Shown here piece by piece: positions 10,335-21,616 of a DNA stretch of 64,000 nt (its first letter is position 1; each line of letters opens with the position of its first letter). Where the stretch lies: contig CM064417.1 in the NCBI GenBank assembly GCA_032690845.1, positions 17,328,501-17,392,500 on the forward strand, read 5' to 3'. A program made the position numbers and the translations under genes. Source of the DNA: Eleusine coracana subsp. coracana (lineage: Eukaryota > Streptophyta > Magnoliopsida > Poales > Poaceae). The notes under the pieces were generated by a model. The model had not been told where the DNA came from. It saw only the letters and a list, made by a program, of their open reading frames with translations, and made no database searches.

Positions 10335-13300
10335 TCCCTTAGGACGACAACACCGCTATTCTGTGTGGTTAAGCTTTTCTCTATTTCTTTTGTCTGAAAG
10401 AGAATTTCTTTGATGGAGCACCTGTTAGCCACACGACTACGATGATCTGGACCATGAGATAGAGCATACATCATATCATCTACTTCTCCATTTTCAAATA
10501 GTTTCCTTATTTGCCTCAAAATAATTTTGACAATATGTTAGGAACACGTTGTAAATTAAAATATCATGTATTCGAAAAGTAGGGGAATATGTCTCATGTT
10601 TCACTCAAAGCATCCTAAAAATTGTTCCTTGTGCCTTCTGTCAACATGGCGTGAGTCGGAATTTCTCAATTCCTCCTTATGCTCACTGCATCAGTAGGCA
10701 AATGATCTGTTACCTAGTAGAAGATGACGCATGTTTCCAAAAAAGCAATCATATGTGACATGCTACGACTTACTTTATCCATTCACTGTACTCATCACCG
10801 TTGGATAATATGTAGTGCTTCATCTTCTAAAATTTTTGTGGTTCAACTTTCTCGAGATGACAAGGAATCTTTTTATTGTAGTCCCTGCTATAGAATACTC
10901 TTATACCAATCAAAGGTGGTTCGCTATAAGCATTCTTTTCTTGACGCTCTGGACGATCGAGCTTTGTACTAACATCTTCAAAGAAGCGAGAACAAAATGT
11001 AAGGAACTCCTCCGAGAGATATCCCTCTGCTATTGAACCTTCAGGACACGCTTTGTTCCTCACGTAGCCCTTGAGGGTACGTAGGTACCTCTCAACTGGA
11101 TACATCAATCTGTAGCAAACTGGGCCACCGTACTTAGCCTGCCAAGCAAGATGAACTGGTAAGTGCATCATAATATCAAAAAAGGCAGGCGGAAAAATCA
11201 TCTCAAGGCAACAAAGGGTCTCGTCAATAGATTTGTTAAGTTTTTCAAGTTCAGCATCCTCAAGCTCCTTTGAACATATTGCGTTAAAAAACCTACTGAG
11301 TTCAATGATCCCGACCACTACATCCACAGGCAATATGTCACGTACCACCAAGGGCAGAAGTTTTTGTAATAAGTCCAGTTACCTTGCAGCCACTGACATC
11401 AACATACCTCCTGATATGGGAGGCATACCCATCTGGCTTCTGAATATGTTGTAGAAAATTACAAAAATAAATCCTTCTCCTCTTTTCCTAACGTGTAAAA
11501 AGATGGTGGCAAAGTGTATTTACCTTTCTCTTGCAATGGATGTTGATCCTTCCTTATACCCAATTCTTACAGATCAAGTCGAGCCTTCTCACCATCCTTA
11601 CATATACCAGCTAAACCAATCAAAGTCGCAATCAAGCTCTCACAAATATTATTCTCAATGTGCATGACATCTAGATTATGGCATCTTAGCAATGTTTTCC
11701 AGTAAGGAAGCTAAAAAAAACACTCTTCTTCGTCCAGTTTTTCCACCTACTATCTTCATCTCGCTGCTTCCTCTTCCCTGTGGTAGTCTTTCCAAAACAT
11801 ACTTGCTTAAAACTCTCATAATGCTGCAAAATTTGTTCACCAGTTAGCGGTATTGGAGGCTCCCTCTCTTCAACCTTGTCATTGAAGCTCACCTTGTTCA
11901 TCCGCCACCTGTGGCCTGAAGGCAAAAACAGCGATGCCGCATATGGAAATGCTTTCTATCATGTTGTAACCACAAGTAATCAGTATCCTTGTGACAATAA
12001 GGACAAGCAATCTTTTCTTTTGTGCTCCAACAAGATAACATCACATATGCAGGAAAATCATTTATTGTCCAAAGTAGAACTGCATGTAGATTAAATTTCT
12101 TCTTCACTTTTGCATCCCAAGTCACAACTCCTTTAATCTAGAGATCTTTTAGCTCATCGATCAGAGGCTGCAAATACACATCAATGTTAATTCCTGGAGA
12201 TCTAGGCCCTGGAATGAGCATCAACATCAATTAGGAGCATTCACATTCAACATCCCAAATGGATTGAAGCCATCTGATGCAAGTCCCAGCCTAACATTAC
12301 GTGGCTCCAATGCAAAGTCCTTATACATGTTATCTACGTCCTTCCATGCCAATGAGTTGGTCGGGTGCCGAACTTTCCTATCTTCCATGCATTTGCTTCG
12401 ATGTGGTCACGTTCATATATAATCTTTGAAGCCAAGGAATAAGTGGAAAGTACCTCAGTATTTTTTGAGAAAAGAGCTTCTTCTTCTTTACTCCACCATC
12501 ATGAGTGGCACCACCCTCTGCATGCCCCTCTGGATCAGCATTTTTCCACATACTTTGTCCGCATGTTGGACACTCATGCAGATCCTAGTATTCTCCACGA
12601 AATAACATACAGTCGTTGACACAAGCATGAATCTTCACATAGTCCAGGACAAGTTGTCGAACTACCTTTCAAACTTTTTCCAATGTATCTGGGACATAAT
12701 GTCCATTGGGGAGCAAAAGACACATTAACTGAAGGATGTGCTCCATAGCATTGTTGCTAATGCCGAACATGCACTTAATCTGAAATATCCTCACAATGTA
12801 AGATACTTTTGTAGCCTCCTTACAACCTGAGTACAATTCTTTCTCTGCTTCTTTCATTAATTTGAAAAAAAACCTTTGCTAACTCATTTGGCTCCTTGGT
12901 ATTATTGCTGCTTCCGCTAAGGTCTCCATGTATAGCACCAGTGATTAGTGAGTCAATCAGATTTTTAACAGAGGGGCCATCAAGAGCATGTTGGCCTTCA
13001 TCAGTAAAATCCCGATTATCATCTAGAACCATAGGCTCAGCAGCACGATGATGAAAACAATGTTTCTATGCTATGAAATCCTTATGAAACCATCTGCTAA
13101 GCTTAGCAGGTGTTGTTCAACCTCAACCTTTGTTCTGAATGCCATGCAGCCACACCTAGTACACGGAAATTTCCCAATCTCTCCTCAAAAAGTGCCTTCA
13201 AAGGTGTTTTTAAGGAATTCTTCAACTCTATCCTGCCAAGCCTGATCTTTTTGCATCGATAGCGTCCAACTCCGATTGTTCTCGGCCACCATCAGTGAAA
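10335..13300 (-). pseudogene. CACTA (tnp2-type) transposase, degenerate
   Basis: Minus strand, in order: a transposase-associated domain (about 13245-13050: RVEEFLKNTF, then CTRCGC and VEQHLL); tnp2/Transposase_21 (about 12660-11900: KIHACVNDCMLFRGEY, KILRYFPLIPWLQ, NVRLGLASDGFNPF, NLHAVLLWTINDFPAY, CPYCHKDTD); DUF4218 (11351-10827: MMHLPVHLAWQAKYGGPVCYR, YPVERYLRTLKGYVRNKACPEG); and the first half of DUF4216 (about 10440-10345, ending TQNSGVVV). Frameshifts, stops (for example the TAG after FRGEY) and an apparent deletion after SDGFNPF make it non-functional. The family catalyses cut-and-paste transposition of CACTA elements. The solo LTR at 7379 separates it from the rest of DUF4216. Confidence 0.9.
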
Positions 13301-13666
13301 TTGAAGCCAAATCAAAGGGACTAATTAACAAATTCCTGAAACAGGAGAAAAGGTTGCTGACAGTGGACTAATAAACAAACAATCAAAACTACTCTCCTCA
13401 AAAAATGAAACTACTCAGATTAACTAATCTACCAATAAGCACCAATCACAAAAATTATTAGAAGATCTTGACCTTATCGTGGATGGCGCCCGTTTCGGGA
13501 GGTGGGGTGCGGGACAAGGCCGGCGTCAGCAATCCTGGTAGCGCACGTCCCCGGTGAGCGTACTAGAAGATCACCAATATGCCGGGTCACGTAAGTTGCC
13601 GTCTTCCCGCCACCGAATGCCTTGGCCGCGTCACCAGCGACTATTCTAGGTTGATTGACGACATTG
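13301..13666. other. Unassigned, GC-rich towards the right
   Basis: Presumably the 5' flank of the CACTA transposase. No CACTA terminus, TATA box or open frame of note was found. The segment from 13474 to 13620 is GC-rich and could be part of a captured exon, but nothing was recognised. Confidence 0.3.
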
Positions 13667-14065
13667 GAGCATCTCCACGCACATTTTAGACAACATTTAG
13701 CATACCAATGAGAGCATCTCAAAAAGCTCCCCAAAAAATTAATCCCAAAAGAGTGATTTTAGGAGCAGCCCAAAAATTATTTGGGAGGAGTTTTCTTGTC
13801 TCTTCCAATAGTTCTCTCTAAAAATAGATTAGGAAAACTTTTGATTGGGCCACATCAGCATCTGGGACCACAACAACATTAATTTCCTTCTAAATACAAG
13901 TATTGGGGTCCCAAGTTTTTCCATCGTTTCTAGCTACAAATGAGGAGAATTTAGGGAGAGAATAAATCTATGAGTTGTTTAGGGGAGCTGTTGGAGATGG
14001 TTTTTTAGACTAAATGCTATTAATTTAATTTAGGGAGAGTTTTTGGAGTGCTTTTGGTGATGCTC
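13667..14065. repeat. MITE-like unit with GAGCATC termini
   Basis: The unit begins GAGCATCTCC and ends GGTGATGCTC, giving imperfect terminal inverted repeats of about 10 bp. It is 399 bp long, AT-rich and has no coding capacity. GAGCATCTCCA-type ends are common in grass MITEs. I see no convincing target-site duplication, so limits and class are uncertain. Confidence 0.4.
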
Positions 14066-15886
14066 TGAGTGAATAATTAGAATAATGATTTTCCACCTCT
14101 TCTCAACATTAACTCTTTGTTTTACTGGTTCTCTACTCACCTCTCGAGACTGCAGGTCGCGAGCTCGATTCCTTGCTCCCACACTGTGCTTCCTTTTTTC
14201 TGTTATTACTTTGCATGGTTCTGTATATGTATGGCGCTCTTTTTTCCTAATCTCACGCTTGTATTTTCTGTTTACTGTGTGTGGAGCGTGCAAGGTGCAC
14301 AAGTTTTTTTCCTTTTGCTGTGCATGCCACCAGAATTCCTTTTTTTCGCGGATCCATGGAGAAGGCGCCCAAATTTCTCATTTCTGCTACCCAAATTCCT
14401 ACCCCTCCGCAGCTTTGCTCACGGCCATGGGGATCTCAATCTGGACTCCATGGAGGTTTCCTGTCACCCCTTAAAGTTTGGAGCTTCTGCTACCCAAGTC
14501 CCATGGCTTGAATTTGGAGGACTTAAGTTATTCAATGCCGGTCTCATGGCCCTGCGCGGAGTAATGATGGCAGCTGTAAATACACACATCGCATCGAGTA
14601 ATAGTAGCAGCTATGAATGGTCGCGTCGCTTGACTCGAATTGAGACGAGCGGCACCACCCACGTCGAAATTGACTGACTCCCCTCGGCCTGTGTTGCAAT
14701 GGATTCGTCAGCCGCGAACTTGTGTTTATGTGTTCTTGGTATTTGGCCTTTTGATTCTAGTAGTAGCTATAGTAGTAAAACCTTTGAACTTGTGTATATA
14801 TTTCTCTATCCAAATGACATGATTCCTTTTTTCTATATTATTATACAACTAGTATCTGCTATCACATGGATCAATTCACATCTTGAAAATCCAGTTTGAT
14901 CTTACTTTTATCCAAACCATGCACAAACCCTCCATACGAGCGTGTTTTTTTGCAAGGGCATACAAGCATTTAATATTTGAATCTTAAATGAGACCAACTA
15001 AATCGCTAGATGAATAGCTAACCCGTTGTATGAGATCATTTCTCTGCATACTTCTAGAGACCATTCAAGTTTGAGAGGACACTCCTCAAAAAAAAAAATG
15101 TTTGAGTGGACATGGTGCATAAGGACACTGATTTTCATGAGTAAAACGGCCGCCCTTTGCCATCTAATGCTCCAACCGGTAACTTCCTTTCACATCTATA
15201 ATTAGCATTGGCCACAATGTCCATGTAAAAACATGCGCACAATCTGCAACTGCATGCATGTCATCATCGATCTGCAAGCACGTCATGGTTAGCAATGGTT
15301 GTGTGCTCGAACTGCTAAAGCCGTCCATTCATTCCAACATGGCGTTGCCAAAGTTATTAATTGCAAGGGGATGCAGGAAAGCAAGCAAAGCTGACAATAC
15401 ATGTTATGCTATTCTAGATGCACCATAAGAAGTTTAAAAAAATGCATCGTAAGATAAGAGTGCATGCAAACTGGGCAATAAACAATCTAGGACAAGCTCC
15501 ACGAGATGCGCAGGTATGATCCTTCTTTCTTTCCTTCTATTTAATTTGTAATTGTGATTAATTATAACAACAATGAAGTATGACATGCATATGGCTAGAA
15601 TATTCTATTGAAGAAACTTTTGTGTTAATAATATCCCAAGACACACCTGATGTTAGTACGTGTTATGCTAGTAGAATATTCTAGGAGTACAAACGCAAGC
15701 AAAATGCTTTTGTCAAATTCTTACCAAAAACTATACAAGGCACGGGATGACAAACTAGTGCACATGAATTGATGGTGGAGGCACCGATCCGACTGTGGAT
15801 GGTCCTGCGCATACGTAGCAGCAGCAATCCTGCTAACGTGTGTCAGTGGATTTGGCTGTCTTCTTTTGCACTGTTTACACAGAGAG
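14066..15886. other. No recognisable gene
   Basis: Open frames at 14085-14677 have a hydrophobic, compositionally biased translation and no family resemblance. The stretch 14121-14172 looks tRNA-like: CTCACCTCTCGAGACTG is followed by GGTCGCGAGCTCGATTCC, which resembles a Pol III B box, so a SINE remnant is possible. The rest (14680-15886) is AT-rich with no gene, repeat or RNA seen. Confidence 0.35.
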
Positions 15887-15989
15887 ACACACACACACAC
15901 GCACACAGAGAGAGAGAGAGAGAGAGGAGTGGAGAGAGCGAGAGAGATCACATGCCTTGAAACTTTCATACTACTACTAGTACTACTAG

Positions 15990-16029
<40 letters not shown>
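15887..16029. repeat. (CA)n and (GA)n microsatellites
   Basis: A CA tract at 15887-15906 runs into a GA tract at 15907-15927. A second GA tract lies at 15994-16029. Open frames through them are low-complexity artefacts. From 16030 to 16405 no feature was seen. Confidence 0.9.
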
Positions 16030-16036
<7 letters not shown>

Positions 16037-16414
16037 AGAGCAGCGAGCATCCTCATCAGATATCAAATGCGAATCAGATATCAGAAGAGAACCAGCAGCG
16101 GAAGGATCATGGGTAGTGGTGCATTAAGGGCTACTGGGACCCTAGGGAAAACTCTCTGGCGCAGGTAGCTCTGCCAGGCGTCCGATTTTATCATCCTGGG
16201 GTTGGATTTGATTGCCTGAGCCAGGCAGCAACTCATGTGTCATTTGGCATGTTGAACATAACAACTGGTTTCATATCACCCACTGATATGTGGGGTCTGG
16301 TAGTCGGCGCCGGGTTGTTCATGGTTCGCCTGTTTCTTCCTTAGTTTTTCTTCTTGTCAGCGACGGTCCGGTAGTCGACGACGGTTTTCGTTGGCCCGTC
16401 CATAGTTTTTGTAA

Positions 16415-17361
16415 GAGTAAAGTGCACAGCCAGTCACTAAACTTGACCGGCTGTGTCACTTAGGTACCTCAACTCTAAAAACGCATAACCAGCTCCCTAA
16501 TCTTGTTTTAGGTCTCATCACAGCTTCTGTTGGGCATGAATCCGCCCCGTTTGCTGACAGGGAGTGCCTATGTCGATCCAGCGTGTCAAGCCTAAGTAAT
16601 GCATGGTGGAAAAATGCAGAGAACCCCCTATCTTCTCTATGCTCATTAATTTAGCTTCCAAGCACGATCAACGATGATTTGAGGGAGATTGCTTAACATT
16701 GATTACACAGAGGTTTCCCGGCTAGAGATTTTGGCCGAGGCGAGAAGCACGTTAACGCACGGTGGGGGCAAGGTTGCGGCGTCAAGGCGAAGCTGCTCCT
16801 GTTTATGGTGAGTCCATCGATCATCATTGTTCATATGTATTAGTTGTTTTATTTGTTTTAGACCACGGCATGAGAGTACTCTTCTTTTTTTGCTGTTTGG
16901 GATTGGAGAGAGGTAGAAAAGATTTTTTGTTTTTTCGTTGTAGCTAGGTTATGATCTCTATACAAGCTAACTCTTCTTTCGAGAAGTTCTCAGTTGAGAT
17001 ACACCATGGGAGATTCTTCATTGGGCATGGTAATCTCCGATCATATGTCAGTGGAAAAGTTAGTTGGTTTGATCATGTTGAAACATATACTTGGTCTCTG
17101 TTGCGGCTGGATCAGTTTGTGGAAGATTTATTGGCTATTAATTAACTAAAAATCTCACGACAAATACAAGTTACAGCCGAAACCATGATGCCTGGTATCT
17201 AAATTAATCAGCATGGAGAAGTCAGGGGATTCTCTACGTTTTTCCCTCCGTGCATTACTTAGCCTTGACACAAGATTAGGGAGCTAATTATGCATTTTTA
17301 CAGTTGAGGTACCTAACTGACACAGCCGGTTAAGTTTAGTGACCGGTTGTGCACTTTACTC
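16415..17361. mobile_element. Mutator-like element (MULE), internally deleted
   Basis: A 947-bp element with about 95-bp terminal inverted repeats. The left end starts GAGTAAAGTGCACAGCC and reaches CTAATCTTGT near 16505. The right end is its complement, ending GCACTTTACTC at 17361, with roughly 85-90% identity by eye. The flanks are 9 bp each, TTTTTGTAA (16406-16414) and TTTCCGTAA (17362-17370), matching at 7 of 9 positions. Long TIRs plus a 9-bp duplication define MULEs. The interior keeps only a fragment of an N-terminal transposase exon, so the copy is non-autonomous. Confidence 0.8.
16951..17145 (+). pseudogene. MULE transposase N-terminal (PB1-like) fragment
   Basis: The frame encodes FSVEIHHGRFFIGHGN, RSYVSGKVSWFDHVETYTW and LDQFVEDL. 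This layout (IHHGG, SYV-G-V-WFD, TWS, FVE) is that of the PB1-like domain at the N-terminus of many grass MuDR-type transposases. The catalytic DDE core and zinc knuckle are absent. An upstream exon may end at GTGAGT near 16807. It lies inside the MULE TIRs, which supports the assignment. Confidence 0.65.
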
Positions 17362-17371
17362 TTTCCGTAAT

Positions 17372-19277
17372 TGTAAGGATCATGACCATTGAGGTCACCC
17401 TAAGGTATAAATGTTTTGGTGATGAATGACAAAAATGAAATGTTACTAATGCCTACACGAGTGTTGTGCGTGTAGGAAACATTTTCTACTCTATGATGAT
17501 TGTTGATAGTGGCCTTGCCAATTGATGGCAAATGACCACAAGCATGGAGGCTTGATGAACTTGATGGAGTCCAAAGGTTGATGGAGATGGATCAAGGCTA
17601 AGGACAAGCTATGGAGCAAGTGTTGGGAAGACTTGTCAAGTTGTTAGGGCTTTGAATCCATCAGAAAAAATTGACTATCAAGAAGGTCTAGGTCATATCT
17701 CTTAGGTCATGTCTAGTCAGTGATGTGCATGGATGCTCAGAAATCACAGTCACTAGATGATAGTAGAGAAGGCAAGGAGCTGTTTGGAGAAGCTAGGAAA
17801 CGAAGTCAAGCGAGGACGAAGAGTTTCAGCTTTTGGACATAGTGACCGGACAGAGGGGTCAGTGGAGGCTGGACTGTAGGGCCACTAGGAGACTAGAGAG
17901 ACGTTTGTGAGGAAGTTTGTTATTGTGAAGACATATAACGACCAAACGGTCTGGTCTGTATGGAGGTTGCTCAGGACAGAGAAGTGTAGAAGATGGTGCT
18001 CTCTAGAATGGAGAGAGAAAGTTTGACCGGACGGTCCGATCAGCTGACTGGACAGTCCGGTCAGTATAGGAGATCGCCAAGACAGTGAGGCCAATGGCTC
18101 TGGGAGCCGTTCTAGAAAAGACCAGACGATCCGATCTGGCAGTGACCGGACAGTCCGGTCAATGGTGTCCAGAAGGGTGATTTCGTGGAGCAACGACTAG
18201 TTGGAGGTTGGAAGCCTATATAACTTCATTGTTGGGGGTCTTGGAGATCTCTTTTGGCAAGTAGAATTTCTTGGAGCATTTGGTTAGAGCCAAGAGGAAA
18301 AGAGAGGAGCACTAGGAGGAGATATTGCATATCTTGAGAGTGCTAGTGAGAGTAACTTGAGCATTGATGCACATCTAAGTTTAGCGTATCCTTGAGGGTG
18401 TGATCTAGGTTGTTACTCTTGGTCTATGGTGAGACCTAGACCGCATAGGTGTCAGCGATCGAGCCTATCATCATTGGTTGTGAAGGTCGTCACACATTTG
18501 TACCCGGTTTGAACCCGTCGGTGAAAGGGGCATTGCTAGTGAGCGCCCGTGTCGGCTCGGGGTTCTGGCAAGTTCTCGAGGGAGGCAACCTTGTGCCTTG
18601 ATGGCAGCGGTGACACGCACCATGTCTTCACTCCGGCAGTGATTGTGGGCTCGTGGGTGAGAATGCCACTTGGTGGCGGGAGGGACCAGGACTTCGACAG
18701 GAGTGGTCCAAAGAGGAGTAGGGGAAGGCGCCATCTTTTTGAGAACTCAGGAAAAATATCATGAGCCATCTCTTACTCTCTCCTTACTTTATGTTTTTAC
18801 ATATCGTGCTATTCATGCTTGTATGCTTACATTGCTCTAGTTGATTACTTGTAGGCTTGCATGAATAGGCTTCTCTACTTGCTAGTTGTGCTTAGATTTC
18901 ACTTGGTCACTAGCATGTGTAGGAGTTGCATTGGCTTGATTACTCACCCTTGTATGTATTGTGTCACTCATGCTTCTATTCTTATCTTGTACTTGATGAT
19001 CTAGTAGCTTTGCATAAGTAGGCTCCTTTGCTAGATTGTTGTGTGCTTCCACGTGTTCTTTGATTACTAGCTTGCATAGGAGTTTGTGTCTTGTGTGTGA
19101 TCCACTAGCATGCTTAGCTTGTCTTTCCTTTCATAGGATTATCTTGCTAGTGTGTTCATCACTAGAATTATGTAGGAGTTGTTTGAGTGGTCGGTTTTAG
19201 TAATTGGCAAAATAGATAGATAGTTTGAGTTCCCGATTCACCGCCCCCCCCCCCCTCTTGGTCACTTGATCCTTTTA
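17372..19277 (+). mobile_element. Solo LTR, Ty1/copia Sirevirus-like
   Basis: A 1906-bp unit starting TGTAAGGATCATGACC and ending CTTGATCCTTTTA, flanked by GTAAT (17367-17371) and GTAAC (19278-19282). The end, a C-run followed by CTCTTGG and GATCCTTTT, is typical of Sirevirus LTRs, with the expected final CA changed to TA. No PBS, gag or pol follows, so it is a solo LTR. It contains several near-palindromic GACCGGAC-N-GTCCGGTC motifs (18025-18041, 18046-18062, 18144-18160). Its insertion point overlaps the MULE target duplication, so it landed after the MULE. Confidence 0.7.
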
Positions 19278-19482
19278 GTAACAATAAGACGGTTTCCTTT
19301 TTCCACGTCTCGATTCTCCTTTACTTGGCGCGACTGCCCTCCTCCACGACGTACACACAAGAGAAGTAGAGGAGCCGTGCCCACACACTGGCCACGTTTC
19401 TCGAGAGAAGTGGATGAGTTAAGACATGACGTTTCCAATGAGAAGAGGGGGAGCCGCGCTCATGCAGTTTGCATGACCCACG
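19278..19482 (+). promoter_or_regulatory. Distal promoter of the gene at 27358, separated by CRM A
   Basis: A single-copy-looking 205-bp segment between the Sirevirus-like solo LTR and CRM A. Removing CRM A joins it to 27180-27357, the TATA-containing region of the small gene, so it was probably that gene's upstream promoter. No specific factor site is claimed. Confidence 0.45.
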
Positions 19483-20406
19483 TGATGAGGACATCACTCC
19501 TATGGATACACACAACACTCCTCCAAATCTGGACTTGCAAGGTCCAATGACTAGAGCTCGTGCACGACAACTAAATTTAGAGGTGAGCTCGTTCCTACGT
19601 TCTTTGCTATATGTTACTTTTGAGAATGGTTTGCTACCTAATGATTATTTTATGATTAGAAACCATGGAGAGGACCAGGAGATGATGGGAGAAGGAGTTG
19701 GGAACGTGGAGGACCAGCAAGGGCTTGGAAGCCAAAGTGGAGGCCCAATCAAAACCGACTTCGAGTCTGATTCGGGGCTCAGGACCAGTCTGTACTAAAA
19801 TGGTCGCCCAGGACGCATACGGACTCAGATTTGGATGTTCTACATATGCACGGAAAGATAAGGAGAAGACCTTTCCAATGCCGCCGACCTCATATCAAAA
19901 TTGATCAGGAGGCATCAGAAATCGTCAAAACAAGAGAGAGTCCAGAATCTGTGTCGGTGCTACGTCGCCTATTTTTGGCCTTTGGGCTTTGTATCTAGTT
20001 GAGCCCAATTAGGGGCGCGTCCAGAGGGTCTTGCATGACCCTACGGTCTTTATATACAGCCGCCACCACACTATTAGGGTGCGGGTTTTGCTTAGATCAA
20101 TTCTGTTCATAAACAGTTTTGCCGTTCATCGGTTTGTGAGACCCCAACTTTGAGAGTTTAATCATACATCTGCAATTGTGTTGCATTCTTTGTTGTTCTT
20201 GCTTGTGTTCTTGATTCGTAGGCAGGGATTAGCCTTCTCGGCGAGGTCAATCGTCTTTGGATGGTTGATAACCAGAGGAGACGTCGTGCTGCGATTGCGG
20301 GGTTTAGAACGTGCTGTTCTGAAGCCAGATCGATTTGTGTGTCGCCTCCGACCAAAATCAACTTACCAAGAACCTTTCGGAAGATCGGGAACCCTTTTTC
20401 ACATCA
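19483..20406 (+). repeat. 5' LTR of CRM A
   Basis: It starts TGATGAGGACATC and ends GTTCACATCA-like (CTTTTTCACATCA). A TATA box, TTTATATA, lies at 20049-20056. An open frame at its left (19490-19798) is the LTR copy of the pol C-terminus and is not a separate gene. Confidence 0.92.
20049..20056 (+). promoter_or_regulatory. TATA box of the CRM A 5' LTR
   Basis: TTTATATA in a conserved context (GGTCTTTATATACA). The same box is at 26822-26829 and 52894-52901 in the 3' LTRs of A and B. It is missing from the 5' LTR of B. Confidence 0.6.
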
Positions 20407-20408
20407 AG

Positions 20409-20421
20409 TGGTAATTAGAGC
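20409..20421 (+). other. Primer-binding site of CRM A
   Basis: TGGTAATTAGAGC begins 2 bp after the LTR and resembles the initiator-Met tRNA complement TGGTATCAGAGC. From 20422 to 21616 is an untranslated leader of about 1.2 kb with no supported gene. Confidence 0.7.
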
Positions 20422-21616
20422 TTCAGGTGCACCGTTAGGTTCACACTACCCTTTAATTTTGTTTTCGTGTTCTTCCTATCGTCCACTGAAAATACCAAAA
20501 AAAAATTTTCCCCGCCCATAACCACGTGTTTTAGCCTTTGCATATTTCAATTTCAGAGTCCATAGTGTTGAGTTTGTGCCCTAGTTCTTGTTTAGTCGCT
20601 GGTTTAATTTGTGTTTTTATCGTCAGTAGTGTTTCCCTTGCAACCCTAGCCGCCATCCCCTTCACCATCCTCGGTTTTGTCGGCTTTGTGTGCTAGGGTT
20701 GATTGATCAACATGCCCACCCTAATCCCACCCTAAACCTACCCTCACCACCTCGGACCAATTTTCATAAATTCCACTTTCCGCTGCATCCACCTCGCCAA
20801 AAAAAAAACTCCCTACCCGACCCCAAGCCCGACTCGAATTTCACTCAAACCCCCGGGTTCTTCATAACCGATTCTGACACCCCTTCGGTAAACCAGCCAT
20901 AACTTTTCGCTCGGTTGTCCGTTTTGGCTGAAATTTTTATAGGAGATTATTGACGAAAAGTTGAGCATACCCACGCCCTGTGTGCCCTCGTCAAAAAATT
21001 CAAAAAAAATCAGGAAGATAAAGAAAAAATTCATTCAAGTTGAAACCCGACATTTTTTGAAACTTCAAGATTTTCTGTAGGCCACGTCCTATCTCGGTTT
21101 CAGCTGAAATTTTTTGTGGTTTCTTCTTGTTTGCTAGTGAGTTGGAATAAAATATCAAAAAAATAAAATAAAGAAAAAGAAATTTGGGATTCCTACTAGT
21201 GCTCCATCTAGCCCCCTGAAATTTCTGAGTTCGACTATTTTACACTAAGCCCCCTGTTATCGACTGTGTCCCTTTGTCTCTTTGTTTCTTCTTTGCTATC
21301 ACTACTGTTCTAGAACATAGTTAGACCAGCAACTAGGGACAAGTTACTTGGGCACTTATTCAGCTTTACTATCTTTTTTTGAGTTGTGTGCCAATTTGGC
21401 CTTCCTAGCTCTACATACTTCTTCTGGACAGCACATAGGTTATTTGGTAACCCTTGCAATCGTGGAACACTTCTCCCTGGTATCCTTCGCTTTGTTGTTT
21501 TCAGAACTTTGTAAGAGCTTTGCAAGAAGCTTACTTTTGCTGTGTTGAGAGGCACCACTGCTTAGTAGTTTTGTAGGGATAACCTTCACTTTTTGTTTCT
21601 TGTTTTGGTGTTTCTG

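Larger units (their letters stand above)
1920..13300 (-). mobile_element. CACTA (En/Spm-like) transposon remnant; right end not found
   Basis: Seen: a CACTACAAGG terminus at 1920, directly abutting the broken Athila pol; dense short subterminal repeats to about 2575; and a minus-strand tnp2-type transposase between 7279 and 13300. In this orientation 1920 is the 3' terminus. The transposase and the terminus are on one strand and in the usual order, so I treat them as one element. This is inference, because no matching terminus (TTGTAGTG on the plus strand) was found to the right. The element carries a DUF295 pseudogene and a zinc-finger ORF, possibly captured, and is interrupted by a solo LTR. 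The right limit given is only the end of recognisable transposase. A possible target duplication TGA (1917-1919) could not be confirmed. Confidence 0.6.

Noticed and set aside
14085..14677. 129- and 186-codon frames
   Set aside because: Overlapping frames with no domain, no promoter and biased composition; I cannot support a gene.
15721..16168. Ser/Leu- or Arg/Glu-rich frames
   Set aside because: Translations of GA and CA microsatellites.
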